A stretch of DNA of 64,000 nucleotides from Rhizophagus clarus (Eukaryota > Glomeromycota > Glomeromycetes > Glomerales > Glomeraceae). The DNA lies in contig BLAL01000252.1 in the NCBI GenBank assembly GCA_015698045.1, positions 62,001-126,000 on the forward strand. Reading direction: 5' to 3'. Below are positions 12,052 through 22,529 of the stretch, piece after piece; the stretch's first letter is position 1; each line of letters begins with the position of its first letter. A model generated the notes under the pieces. That model was not told the DNA's origin. It did no database searches and saw nothing but the letters and a program-made list of their open reading frames with translations. The translations under genes were made by a program, and so were the position numbers.

Positions 12052-12855
12052 TCACTTTTTTTTTGACTTAGCTATATGAACATTAAGATCACTATCAGAA
12101 TCGGAAGAATCAGAGGAACTTGTATCAGAATCAGAACTATCACTAGAAAAAGTATCATTTGAAGAAGAATCTGAATCTGAATCTGATTCTATAGTGAGAT
12201 TGACCTTACTTTTCTTCAACTTCTTGCTTTTCCTTTTCTTCTTTATAGAGCACTTATGAGAAGTGTGTCCAAATCTATCACACTTGATACATTTCTTAAC
12301 AGCACTCCTAACAGCAGATTTGATAGCATTTATTGTGGCACTGTTTAGTATCATGCCGGCCATACTGTCAGTAATATTATCAACAGGATCATAATTATAA
12401 TCATCACTAGGGGCGGAGTTACCTCTCCCTCTTAATAGTTCACTTAAAAATTGTCTAATAATAAGGTCTTCCCCTCTCTTATTGGCCAATTTTTTACTAT
12501 TATCTAAAGTCTTAGTTGCTCGAGACATAGTCTCTTGAAAGGATTTAACTATAGCTTGTAAATCAGTATTTTGCTGGGATTGTGAGAAAGCCATTGTGGT
12601 TTTTATTAAGTCCTCGATTTCATTTTTAGTTATCTCACCTCCTGATCTGTTAGTATCTACGTAAGGATTGGCCGCCAGAAAAACTGGAATAGAAGATGGT
12701 GCATTCATTTGAGATAATGTATATTTTTCTGCTTCGGCCAGGGCTTTTGTAATATTATCCTGTGTATCATAAAATTTAGCCATTATTCGAATATTATATT
12801 GGTTCATAAGATTTAAGCCATGAATAAATTGCTCTCTTTGCTGTTCGGGAGTCAT
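12052..12855 (-). pseudogene. Gag-like C-terminal part with CCHC knuckle, fossil
   Basis: The N-terminal section (MTPEQQREQFIHGLNLMNQY) resembles the second half of the Gag capsid domain of Ty3-like elements. Downstream are a CCHC-type zinc knuckle, CIKCDRFGHTSHKC (near 12260-12300), and a basic stretch KKKRKSKKLKKSK followed by a Ser/Asp repeat tail. This is the usual layout of a nucleic-acid-binding Gag end. It lies between the Gag core and the protease on the same strand. Confidence 0.65.
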
Positions 12856-12947
12856 TTCAGCTAATTTACCAACCTTTTTGATTCAGGCAGAAAACTGCTC
12901 AACTGATATATCATCTTGCATGAGTTGACCAAAAACAGCCATTTGTT

Positions 12948-13520
12948 TTAAGTGTTCAACTGTTGTATAGGCAGTTCTAAACAGGTAAAGGAGTTACCAA
13001 GTTTGATGCCAGGAGCAATTGTAATAGCAGGTAAACCACCACCAGCGTTAGGTGCTACTGGTGCATTATCTACAGGTTTACCACCAGCTATAGACCAGTC
13101 TTCATCCCATGTCCTATTCAGAATAATATTAGCACCAGTTGCGATCCTTGCTCCAATTCTACCAATTTTGGCGGCCACCTTACCTTGGAATTCTCCTGCA
13201 GTATTCAAACCACCAATTTGATTACCACCATTTTTGGCGCCCAAGCCTCTAACAGCATTTAAGTCTGCCACACCTAGATTGTCTGAAAGATTATTACATC
13301 TCCAATTTTTACCCTTAACACGAGTATTATACCAATTCAATGCATCACCAGCAAGGCATGATACTATTAATCCAAATGCCTCTTTTCTTCCGGGAGCCTG
13401 ACCCGCACCAGGTGCAACATTTATTTGACTAGCTATTATATATCTTTGCATTTCTCTAAGCCAATCTTCTGGATCTTTGCCAGGACGTCCATAAAATATT
13501 GGGGGTCTGTATCCTACCAT
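12948..13520 (-). pseudogene. Gag-like capsid core part, fossil
   Basis: The segment PPIFYGRPGKDPEDWLREMQ followed by EAFGLIVSCLAGDALNWYN matches the retrotransposon Gag pattern (F-x-G, D-P-x-x-W-L, then A-x-x-x-L-x-G-x-A-x-x-W-Y). Between and after are Gly/Ala-rich stretches. It is directly downstream of the coiled-coil part on the minus strand. In this genus such Gag-like genes are common without a reverse transcriptase (memory, not searched). Confidence 0.65.
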
Positions 13521-13823
13521 TCCTATTTGTTGTATATTTGGCAGATTATTCTATAATGCAAATATTTGTCCTTGCAAATTTAAAATATTCTGTTGTTCTG
13601 TTTGAGTCTTATTTTTCCATTTCTCATATCGCTCATAGAGCCTGTCCCGATTATACTCTAATAAATCTATATTCCCTTTACTTTGTTGTAGGTGGTGGGC
13701 ATTTCGCTGATACAGCAGTCATAAGGCAAAGTTTTCTTGTATTAATGCACCTATATGGGCCTGCTTTCTTGCCGTATTATTTATCATCCTATTTACTTGA
13801 TTTTGGGCATTAACCCGCAACTG

Positions 13824-14237
13824 CTAAAGATCACCAACAACCCTATCCATTGCTCTTTCAGTAAGATCTCTTTGTGTAATAGCAAGATCTCGCTCAGCCT
13901 CTGCATCATAGCGCCTTCTTTGCTCACAGACTAAATCCTGATATAAATTATTCTCTTTTTGGCATACCTGTCTTGTTGTCCTTTTTATTTGATCTATTAG
14001 AATATCCCTGACCGTTGTCCTATTTTCCATATAACCATCTATAGCATTTGCTACCTCTGTAATGATAGCCATTTCTAAGTTAATATTAGGATTATACAAG
14101 TCTGGAGAATTCCCTCGCTCTGGCGAATTTTTTCGTGATAAGATGGTCTTGATCTGGCATCGCAATTTTTCTACTTGTTTCTCAGATTCTACTAACCACT
14201 TCTCTAAACTAAAGACATATTTTTCCTTATCTCGCAC
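13824..14237 (-). pseudogene. Coiled-coil part upstream of the Gag-like core, fossil
   Basis: A long alpha-helical, charged frame (MRDKEKYVFSLEKWLVESEK... and AEAERDLAITQRDLTERAM) with heptad-like spacing. Coiled-coil character continues in neighbouring frames to about 13.55 kb and up to about 14.5 kb. It lies just before the Gag-like core on the same strand and was probably its N-terminal oligomerisation region; that link is inferred from position. Confidence 0.5.
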
Positions 14238-14579
14238 ATCCTTCTTAACTTGATATAACTGATTTTTTAGGCTGAAAATTTTGGACTTCAGTTCTGATAT
14301 TTCTTCTTCTGAAGCATTTTCAAAGCACTCTATTTCCCTACTGAAATCTTGAATTTCTTGCTCACATTAGACATAATCCCGCTTCAGTTTATTAATTCGT
14401 CTCTCATTCTGGTGATTATTATCAACTTCTGTCTGCAATTCACTACGAAGATGATAGTTCTCTTCCTCCAGCTCAGCTTTATGTTCTTCACATGTTCTTA
14501 TCCGCCTTGGATGAGGCCTCCGAAATGCTATTCTTTTTTGTGATTATAAAAGAGAATCAGAATAAGCCAACCACAAATT

Positions 14580-15311
14580 TTGATAAATCCTGATGAGACT
14601 CAGAGAATTGAAAAAAATATCATATTGCGTGGAATATATTATCGCCCGACTGGATATTATTCTAATCCCAAATCCTTAAGAGACGCATGTAAAAAAGAAG
14701 GGCATCAATTCTGCCTAAATGAATGCAAAAATTTTTTAGAAAATCAAGAGTCATACCAAATCAATAAAACTTCTCCAAAATACATTCCTAGAGCCAGCTA
14801 TAGGCAAATAACAAGCTCAAATTGTGTACACCAGTGCGATATACTTTTTCTCACTCATGATCACTATAAAGGTAAAAAATATAAAGCACTACTTAACATT
14901 ATAGACTGTGCTTCCCGATATAAAGCTTCTGTTCCACTCACATCAAAGAATAGCTCAGAAGTTGCTAAGGCATTTAGGAAAGTATATGGTGATCGAAACA
15001 ATCCATTGACATGGCTGAAGCTCCTACAATGTGATAATGGGAGAGAATGGATGGGAGAGACTTCCCGTCTAATGCAAGATTATGATGTTACAATTCAGGT
15101 GATTGGCCTATATAGCTATCGTGGAACTGCAATTGTAAAGCGTTTCAACCAGACACTCTCAAAAATTCTATATAAGATACAATATGCTGTTGAGTTTATA
15201 TCATCCGATCCTGGATTAATGAGAGCATGGGTTAGGTATTTACCGGAAGCTATTGATTATCTGAATAACTATCCCACACACCTTATTCGAGAGCCAGGGT
15301 CAAAAAAGTGA
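14580..15311 (+). pseudogene. RVE-type integrase core of the Polinton-like element, fossil
   Basis: The frame holds a Cys-rich front section and the RNase H-fold core of a retroviral-type integrase: CDILFLTHDHYKGKKYKALL carries the first catalytic Asp, QCDNGREW carries the second, and the expected helix with RFNQTLSKIL follows. These enzymes insert the linear element DNA. About 244 residues are visible with no clear ATG. The next two frames hold the tail. Confidence 0.8.
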
Positions 15312-15323
15312 GGACTCAAACCA

Positions 15324-15706
15324 GTGAAAGTCATTGCTTTAGAGCGAGTCAAATCTAGTCTATCTACGAAATATAAGCGCCCAGTTGGAAAAGATGAAAT
15401 GAAATTAAAGAAAGGAGATACCATCCGCTATCTACTTGCCAATGCAGAATGGGAGGGTGGAATGGAGAATCAAAGGAGGGTTACAGATCCCACTTTTTCG
15501 CCTTCTATTCATAAAATCTGAAAGTGATTGTTGTAAAGAATGAACCAGTTTTATATTATCTTAATGGAGAATTTGCGCCATCTTGTAGATTTGTACGAGA
15601 AGAGCTCATGTTAATAGCTGATCCAGAAAGGGTTGGTCGTTTACCTCAAAGTATATTGTCTGTACATATTGCATATATTTCTCCTATCAATAACAAGATA
15701 GCTTAG
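15324..15706 (+). pseudogene. C-terminal tail of the integrase, fossil
   Basis: Two short frames with the basic, beta-rich character of a Polinton integrase tail: KGDTIRYLLANAEWEGG and EPVLYYLNGEFAPSCRFVRE. They follow the core on the same strand with almost no gap. A chromodomain-like or SH3-like fold is plausible but cannot be settled by eye. Confidence 0.5.
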
Positions 15707-15719
15707 GCTGAAGAATATG

Positions 15720-16213
15720 CCAAGAAGCGTGATGGTTAATGCCTTGGAAAAACTGGGCGAATAAATGGTCATAATATTTATCTTTGGTTTTGTGAAAATG
15801 GTGTGCATCAGTGGGAATATCCACTAAAATATATCATAAAAAAATTCGAATGGTGTCCGCTATGTCACCATAAAAGTGATGAGTGCCGATGCTGATACAT
15901 TTTTGAGGATCTGCTAGGCAAAAAATTCCCACCACGTAGGCCAAATTTTTTGGATGGACTATACTTGGATGGATATAATGAGAAATTGCGTCTTATAATC
16001 GAATACCAGGGTCCTCAACATTATCATTACAATAGTTTTTACCACCAGGATAATGAAAATCTAAAATCACAAAATATGCGTGATCAGAAGAAGTGGGATA
16101 TATGCCAGGATCAAGGTATATGCCTTATTGAAGTACCTCATACAGCAGATTTATATCCGTATATTAGACATACTCTAATCGAGAAAGGGTTCTTAAATAG
16201 TTCTTCCAGTTAG
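15720..16213 (+). pseudogene. Zinc-binding PD-(D/E)XK-like endonuclease part
   Basis: The front has a zinc-binding motif [13 protein letters not shown] (15862-15895) and the back has [10 protein letters not shown] then [11 protein letters not shown], the D...ExQ arrangement of a Vsr/PD-(D/E)XK-like nuclease, followed by a conserved-looking [20 protein letters not shown]. This two-part layout is one I associate with AM fungi and some giant viruses (memory). It lies between integrase and ATPase on the same strand, so it may be an element-encoded endonuclease. It appears broken in the front half. Confidence 0.6.
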
Positions 16214-16297
16214 GTCAGAGAGTATTATTTTCTTGGCATTTTTCCGGTCCTGCAAATTTGTAAGATTATTTTAGAATATCATTAGTAATACTTTGAC

Positions 16298-17077
16298 ATG
16301 AAAATAAAGAAACTTGAGCCAGTTGATAGGCTTGTATACCATATTAATGAAATTACAGATGCCAAAAGATATAATGGGCATTCAAGTGTTTCCCAATGGC
16401 CTTTCACTTTACTAATTTGTGGCTGTACCAATTCAGGGAAAACTAATAAGGTTCTCAATCTCATGCTCAGAAATAAGCTTTATCGAATATTTAATGGAAA
16501 GAAAGGAGGGACACGCTATATCAAATGTGATGGGTTACTACTCATAGGCCATCAACTCGAGGAGCTAAAATATATGTACCTCGAATCAGCATTCCAGATA
16601 ATTGCCAATAGTCTGAGGCCATATCGTGAAAATGTCACATTCTGGACTTTGAAGCCTAATAAGATTTCTAAGGTGGATTCATTTTCTCCAAAAACTGGTA
16701 CGGTGGCTATATTCAAAGATGTATGTGCTGATCCAAAGGAAGTGCAAAAGAAAATTATTCCTTATTTCATTGAAGGACGCCATTACAATGTCAGTTCAAT
16801 ATACAATGTATCCCAGAGTTACTTCGACTGTCTGAAGATAATACGAAAAAATCTCACACACGTCTGTCTATTCAATGGATCGTGTACTGCAGACGAGCTT
16901 AGCAGAATCGTGCGTCAATATGCTAATGACTGGCGTAGTGTGATTAAGATTATTGATAAGGCTTTATGTGAACATAAATTCATTGTTTTTGATCTAACTG
17001 TACCCTGCGAACATCCACATAGGATACGCCTCGGCTGGGATCAAATTCTCACTAATGAGAAGAATTCAACTTCATAG
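16298..17077 (+). CDS. A32-type DNA-packaging ATPase (FtsK/HerA superfamily)
   Basis: A 259-residue open frame from a good ATG. Residues 42-49 form a Walker A loop (GCTNSGKT), residues 135-143 a Walker B-like strand (TVAIFKDVC), and [17 protein letters not shown] at about 160-176 matches the sensor region of A32-like ATPases, which pump DNA into capsids. Length is normal for the Polinton version. The gene follows the endonuclease by 84 bases on the same strand. It looks whole although its neighbours are decayed. Its 3' end overlaps the converging minus-strand frame by about 20 bases. Confidence 0.85.
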   Translation: MKIKKLEPVDRLVYHINEITDAKRYNGHSSVSQWPFTLLICGCTNSGKTNKVLNLMLRNKLYRIFNGKKGGTRYIKCDGLLLIGHQLEELKYMYLESAFQIIANSLRPYRENVTFWTLKPNKISKVDSFSPKTGTVAIFKDVCADPKEVQKKIIPYFIEGRHYNVSSIYNVSQSYFDCLKIIRKNLTHVCLFNGSCTADELSRIVRQYANDWRSVIKIIDKALCEHKFIVFDLTVPCEHPHRIRLGWDQILTNEKNSTS

Positions 17078-17657
17078 ATGCCAGCTCTTTTTCTGCCTCC
17101 AGCAACTGCATCTTCAGATCCTCATTTTCACATTGCAATTTCTTATTCATACTAATCCGCTCTCTATAATCCTTTTTTATGTTTTGCATGAACTTCCTAA
17201 AAGTTTGTCTATTATAATCGAGCAGATACTGGAATAGTACTTTAAGCTCGTTTATGACCTAGCGATTATTATCTTCTTCATAATCATGCTTTAGTGCCTT
17301 TGGCCAGGTGCCATTTGTTTGGACTCCAATGTCAGTAACATATATAGCCAGTGATGTAGGGAATACATTACATTCTGGCCAGCTTCATGGACGCAATAAT
17401 TTTTCCTGAGCTATAGTTTTACATTTCTTCTTATTTAACGAATTCTCATAAACCTCTAATGTGTGCCTTAAATAAGATTCAATTCGTTCAGACTTTCTAG
17501 AAATAGATTCTAATGGAACAGAGTCTTTAGAATGGTGTAAGAGTCTCTCATACGCTCTCTTGACAAAACTTTTGGGTAGTCTATCAATAATATGCTTATA
17601 GTCAGAATGGAACATTATAATAGATATAGTTTTGTGCAAAAAAAAGTTTGTATGCAA
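17057..17657 (-). pseudogene. Basic helical and coiled-coil protein, unknown
   Basis: The upstream part (FHSDYKHIIDRLPKSFVKRA ... LRHTLEVYENSLNKKKCK) is basic and helical. Downstream on the same strand a block with the segment FPTSLAIYVTDIGVQTNGTW and a coiled-coil ending [20 protein letters not shown] can be read. It converges on the ATPase. Function unknown; I recall similar sequences in the same genus. The locus appears broken. Confidence 0.45.
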
Positions 17658-17726
17658 AATTAACCTATAGTAGTATTATTTTACGTGCCTATATCACAGG
17701 TTGCATCACATCTAATAAGGAATCTA

Positions 17727-17963
17727 TCAAATTATGTGAATTTGATCTTTAACTAGTTGATGGTTTTTATCATGTGATACAAATAGTAAATTTTTTATCA
17801 ATTCGTTCTGTGTTTGCTTATCTTTCAATTTCGCAATTCTGGCTTTAAGCTCAGCATTCCTGGCTTCAATCTCAGCAAACTTTTTTCTAAGTTCAGAATT
17901 TTCGATCTCAAGCCTGGCAATGCACATTTTCAATGAATCAGTCTCATCTATTTTGGATTGCAT
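17727..17963 (-). CDS. Short coiled-coil protein, related to the gene at 37.4 kb
   Basis: A 78-residue frame from the ATG at 17963 (MQSKIDETDSLKMCIARLEI). It is a continuous coiled coil with the repeated pattern AEIEARNAELKARIAKLKDK and ends after DKQTQNELIKN. The same pattern, down to ELRKK, AEIEA and ELK-RIA, opens the long gene at 37469-31747, so this may be a truncated copy of its N-terminal region. A hydrophobic run precedes the ATG in frame but has no start of its own. Confidence 0.5.
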   Translation of the reverse strand: MQSKIDETDSLKMCIARLEIENSELRKKFAEIEARNAELKARIAKLKDKQTQNELIKNLLFVSHDKNHQLVKDQIHII

Positions 17964-18151
17964 GTTAGCATAATGTAATATTAGTATGATAATATTCAAA
18001 AGTAAAAAATCACGTGATATCCTGACCAATGGTCAGCAAGAAAAAATCTATTATCTGGTACACGAATAGGTCTCTATAAGACTGACCACTAGGGCCAGTT
18101 TTATTATAATACAAAATAATAATAGTACATCTATAATCGAAGGCACTAAAG

Positions 18152-18935
18152 TTAAAGAATTATCTCATCTATAATTTCGCAATATTGGTCAGTGGTATCC
18201 CAAAATCTGGCACTCATTCTCACATTTTTAAAGTCCCTGTCATGCCAAAAATGAACGACATTTAATCCCTTCTCTTGGAACTTCTCAGATGGCCAATACA
18301 GATTAGTTACAACATAATCTTCACGAGAGATCGAAGTGTACAATCCAGATTTCTTGAGGATGAAGTTGCTTTTCATACATAAATACTTGTTTGAAATGAC
18401 CTTCTAATTTTGGAATTTAAGCCGTCGCTAACAGTCAGAGGAAAGCTTCCAGGTGAGGACTATTAGGCTTCTTTATAATCAGGTTGCAATAAAGATGATG
18501 ATAGTCCCCATTATCACAAACTTGTTTGAGATGCCACTGGCCAGTGATCTCATATCCATGGATCTTTCTTAACCAATTCACTAGGACCTGGTACATCTCT
18601 GCATCATATATACTTTCTCTTGGAACTTTAATATAATGTTCAGAATTCACATGCAAATGATTAGAACTTTTATATGAGTGGGAGGATCCTAGTACTATAA
18701 TACCTTGGTCAAAATCATGTACGGTGGTCTTTAAAATTTCCAAAATGTCTATAGTTCTATCACTTCGCAATGGGATATCTGCAGAAGCATCCAAAACTTT
18801 GCTAATACTTCATTTTTTAGCGACAGGAGCAGAAGAAACTAATGAATCTGACTTTGGAGAGGCCGACTTCTCTATTATCTTTTTTTGTAGGTTAGAAGTA
18901 TTGGCTAAAGGTTTGCGACCTTTTTTTCCACTAAC
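18152..18935 (-). pseudogene. AM-fungal multicopy protein with nuclease-like C-terminal domain, broken
   Basis: Minus-strand order: a linker exon (KKGRKPLANTSN ... SSAPVAKK) starting after an acceptor at 18936, a TGA near 18812, then the segment VPRESIYDAEMYQVLVNWLR and HGYEITGQWHLKQV, a frame change near 18435, and a C-terminal part with SREDYVVTNLYWPSEK and GLNVVHFWHDRDFKNVRMSA. I recognise this order from high-copy proteins of Rhizophagus; the region between the two main frames (LEAFL/LELLATA-like, HFKQVFMYEKQL) resembles a restriction-endonuclease-like fold, but that is memory plus inference. One stop and one frameshift make it a pseudogene. Confidence 0.55.
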
Positions 18936-19202
18936 CTATATAAAAGTAAACCCCTCAGTAATAAGTATCATCATTGGGGAATAATGAAATAAAAAAAAAT
19001 AATATTTTTTAGAATGGTGATACTAGAAGTAACGACCATATGGGATACTCCTATATGAACCCCTATCTGCCCAAACACGGAATATTACTCAGTATACTTT
19101 TATCAAAAGGAAGGTACATAACTGAATCCTCCTTCAGAAACAGTAGACCTTTGTCAAAAAGTATCGCTAAATAATCTCATAACATCTAATAGAATGAATA
19201 TG

Positions 19203-19748
19203 CTAAAGCACTGCAATAACCGAGGGCTTATATATCTCCAAGCGAATGCTTCTTGTGTTTAACATACCATATCTAAAAAATGCGTGTTTGGGCCTGTGAA
19301 ATGAAAAAATGCAAACCTTTTTATTAAGTAAGAGATTTTTAATAACTTCGAGGATCTCTTGCGAGGTCATAGGATCATCACAGAAAATATATAACGTATT
19401 ATAAAAAACCGTATGTACCTTATTTCTTTCAGTAGATCCAAACATATTGGTCGACCAGGATATAAAATGTTGAATAGACCATATCCTGCATAGAAAGAGC
19501 CAAAAGTATTTGATTTTACCCTTTCCGAAAGCTCTCATTCCTTCTTTTAATATCTTAACTTGTTTTTCAAGCTTTATTGCAAGTCTCCGCTTCATATCAT
19601 CCTTCATGAACTTTCTTTCGGTTATGTCTGGAAAGATTTGGCCATCTATTTTCTGCTTACGAAGGATCTTAAAATCGTCCTCATCAAGATTTATGTCTAG
19701 ATTGCGTAAGAAAATAATAAGAGTCTCGGTATCCCAGTTTTCGATCAA
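19203..19748 (-). pseudogene. SAM-domain protein, N-terminal part intact, start missing
   Basis: The first 70 residues (NWDTETLIIFLRNLDINLDE followed by DDFKILRKQKIDGQIFPDI) match a sterile alpha motif, a small protein-interaction domain, in the form common in this genus. The rest (YFWLFLCRIWSIQHFISW ...) is not recognised. The frame runs upstream without an ATG. A second SAM gene of the same type is at 38.7-39.8 kb. It may have been the front of the gene at 18.2-18.9 kb, since both are on the same strand and SAM plus nuclease-like ends occur together in my memory of the family. Confidence 0.5.
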
Positions 19749-19803
19749 AAAGGAGTGGTTTACAGTTGTAGAAAATATGGTTAGATGTAGAGAACAAACA
19801 AAT

Positions 19804-20527
19804 AAGTAATATGATATATATAACGAACTTACCCTCTTCGGTTTTTTATAATTTGGAAAAGACGCGTTAAGTTATTTTTAAAGAGACCCTCTAAAGACGC
19901 GTATATATAATAGTGCAGAGGCGGGCAAACTGGCATAATGCTATTTTAGTGTGAACAGCTCGAAAGCTAATCCAAAATAAGCGGGAATATGTATAGCTAT
20001 TTTTATCATACAGGCATTCATGCAGATCGAGTATATTATTTGTCTATTTATATACTGCTATTAATTTATGTTGCACAGGCAGGCATATAGATGATTTGCG
20101 GTGTATCACTCATTACATCATATACACTTTAACGAGGATTGCAAAATGTGCTAATTTATGTCATACATGGCTACATGCATTGTAGCTGGACAATATATTA
20201 TTTTATTAAGACAATATTCAGGATCTGGATTAAGGACTGATCTGGAAAATTCAGCATACAAACTCACAATTATCATCCAAATCTGAGAAATTTACAGTAA
20301 TATCTTCCCTGTTATTACGATATATGTATTTTAACGGTAAATCGCATATAGGTTTTAGTAATCCTGATGATTTACTCTCATATGCCTTGTATTCTGAAAT
20401 TCTGATGAAGAATACAATATTATTTTTTCTATCAATACTATAATATTCGAGATCTCATGGCCATTTTAACATGTCAAGCCAATATTTACCTCTAACAAGT
20501 ATATAGTTTTGCTGATATAATAATTTC
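19804..20527. other. Intergenic, no gene seen
   Basis: About 720 bases of AT-rich DNA with several TATA- and CAT-rich words. No frame above 60 codons that I believe, and no repeat or RNA gene recognised. Confidence 0.5.
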
Positions 20528-20851
20528 TTAACAAGTATGTATGTCACAGAATCTAATCGTACCCCATAATTGGGCTATCTTCTCAAACATCCATTCATTT
20601 CTTACTGGATAACAAGGTCCCTCATACCCATAACAAATATATCCTGGTTGTACTGATGATTCATTTTTTATACCTAAAAACTTTTTCTTATTAGGAGTAC
20701 CATCATTCCTCACCATCTTCCAAATTCGTTTTGCCAAAGATTCAGGTCTCTTCTTATAATTCCTATAAGCTTGCTGGATAACTGTTGCATAGAAATTCTC
20801 AAACTGATAGTTATATTGTCTCGCAATCAAGAATCCCCAAGATCGCTTCAT
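20528..20851 (-). CDS. IQ-like conserved protein, unknown
   Basis: A 107-residue frame with an IQ-like helix (VIQQAYRNYKKRPESLAKRI) followed by a conserved-looking C-terminal region WKMVRNDGTPNKKKFLGI and CYGYEGPCYPVRNEWMFEKI ending in a Cys/His-rich tail. IQ helices bind calmodulin-like proteins, but a single degenerate motif does not prove it. The ATG is present. I recall this family as multicopy in Rhizophagus; function unknown. It appears intact. Confidence 0.5.
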   Translation of the reverse strand: MKRSWGFLIARQYNYQFENFYATVIQQAYRNYKKRPESLAKRIWKMVRNDGTPNKKKFLGIKNESSVQPGYICYGYEGPCYPVRNEWMFEKIAQLWGTIRFCDIHTC

Positions 20852-21076
20852 AGATAGTTCACTAAAATAGTTATACGATATATTGGAGGATCAATCCTGG
20901 AATAGGCAAATCAGGTTTTTCTTCATGTATATGAAGCATTTCATGCATAGCGCCTTTGGCCAATTATACTAGGCGATTATGCATGCAGATTATATAGGCA
21001 TTCATTATGCAAAAAAAAATAAAGTATAATATATGATATTAATTTTCAGCTAAAAGCAATAGTCAGAATCAGTTAG

Positions 21077-21745
21077 TTAAACTATTGTGATTTCTATCCC
21101 ATCCCCCAATCTCAACACAGTGCCTTTTGGCTGTTTTACATACAGAGACGATATAAATAATTTGCTTATAGTACTTGGCATAGTATTTTCTGCCATAGTT
21201 GTAGTCTTGGCCTTGAAGCAAGAGTAATTCCAATAATTTTTCATCAAATCTTCAGACTCAACTTCATAGACCCATCTTTCCCAGCCACTATAATATTCCT
21301 TACTAGGCTCTACTTTGGTAATCTTTACCAATTTCCAGCATTTAAAGCAGATAGCCATCTGACTTTTATGGATACTAGGTCTACGATATTCAAAGGGAGT
21401 ACCATATAAATCACTATTAACATAATATGTTGTGGATTTTACTTGCCCAAAGGAAGCGAAGAGACAGTACACATGATATAAACTATATTCTTGCTTAGAA
21501 AGTAGTTCTTGCAGAGAACCTCTTACACGATTAGCCCATTGTTGGGGAGTTTTATGAGGTCTAATAATAGATAAATAATCATATTGTTTTTCTATTTCAA
21601 CCACTCTTTCATATCGATAGTTATCAGTTTGAGGTCGATAGTTAAAAACATGTTCCATATCATATCCAGGGCGGAGATTGATAGGTTTAGGTACAATTTT
21701 ATTATAAACCCTATCTATAATGATTTTAACCATATCACCGGGCAT
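21077..21745 (-). CDS. Conserved unknown protein, 222 residues, intact
   Basis: An uninterrupted frame from the ATG at 21745 (MPGDMVKIIIDRVYNKIVPK) to a TAA. Segments HVFNYRPQTDNYRYERVVEI and RPHKTPQQWANRVRGSLQEL look constrained; a CxxC (AICFKCWKLVKI) may bind a metal. No membrane segment or signal peptide. The gene is alone between AT-rich spacers. I do not know its function; similar sequences exist in the same genus from memory. Unlike most neighbours it shows no disruption. Confidence 0.6.
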   Translation of the reverse strand: MPGDMVKIIIDRVYNKIVPKPINLRPGYDMEHVFNYRPQTDNYRYERVVEIEKQYDYLSIIRPHKTPQQWANRVRGSLQELLSKQEYSLYHVYCLFASFGQVKSTTYYVNSDLYGTPFEYRRPSIHKSQMAICFKCWKLVKITKVEPSKEYYSGWERWVYEVESEDLMKNYWNYSCFKAKTTTMAENTMPSTISKLFISSLYVKQPKGTVLRLGDGIEITIV

Positions 21746-22529
21746 AATTATTAGTAAATTAGAGATTTATAGCAATTTCAGAGTTTTATAGTATTTTTAA
21801 CGAATTTTGGCAATTCTTTAGCAATTTATACTAGATAATATCACCATTCAAATTTATACAGATTTACTGATTAGCGATTAGTTGATTTGTAGCCGATTTG
21901 AGAGACTATATGCTAGTAAATCCAAATTCATTTTTTATTCGATTATGTCCTTGTTCAGGATGAAAAACACATTCATATTGGCTAAATTAGATCCGATCAC
22001 CATAGACGGCTAAACTAAAATTTGTATCACATGTGATCTCCCTAGTTCCCTGCCAGTTCCACGACACTCCCCTGGCACTTTCATGGCGCTGAGTGGTTTT
22101 AATTATTCGATGAAGCGGGTCACACAGCATTTATAACTTAAAAAAATGTTTATCATTGTGGTTAAAAAGTAAAGCCCGATATGGTCAACCCTTTTTTTAT
22201 TATTTATACTTTAATACTCAAAAATGAAAAATCTGGACACGCGTGTCCACTAATTGCGCAGTAATGTGGTGAAGTATGAAAATTTCGTTTAATGTTATTT
22301 ATGATCAGTTGCAGAAACAAATTCTTAGATATTTAATCAGATTGGCTTGATTTCGCTTATATAGTTATGTTTATTTCTGCATGTATATTTATTTCTGGAA
22401 TTTATTTCATTGTATTGATATTGATGTTTCATATGATCGAAAATTTTCTTGGCATTTATTTTGGAGATGAAATTTTATCACGTGGTTTTACTTTTCCTCA
22501 CATGATAATATCATCATATTTTTTATAAA
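21746..22529. other. Intergenic between two minus-strand genes
   Basis: About 780 bases holding the 5' flank of the 222-residue gene and the 3' flank of the 11-exon gene. I see no open frame or repeat in it. Confidence 0.5.

Larger units (their letters stand above)
1..17700. mobile_element. Polinton/Maverick-like element, decayed fossil, left end outside window
   Basis: The combination of a protein-primed family-B DNA polymerase (1-2.7 kb), an RVE-type integrase (14.6-15.7 kb) and an A32-type packaging ATPase (16.3-17.1 kb) is diagnostic for Polintons. Between them on the opposite strand lie Gag-like, CCHC and retropepsin-like parts. The element is interrupted by a TIR element (2898-5925) and a hAT (6199-9345). 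I could not find its long terminal inverted repeats; the left end lies before base 1 and the right limit is a guess set by the last gene that fits. It is broken, with many breaks spread over most genes, although the ATPase looks whole. The degree of decay and nested insertions suggest it is not recent. Confidence 0.7.
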
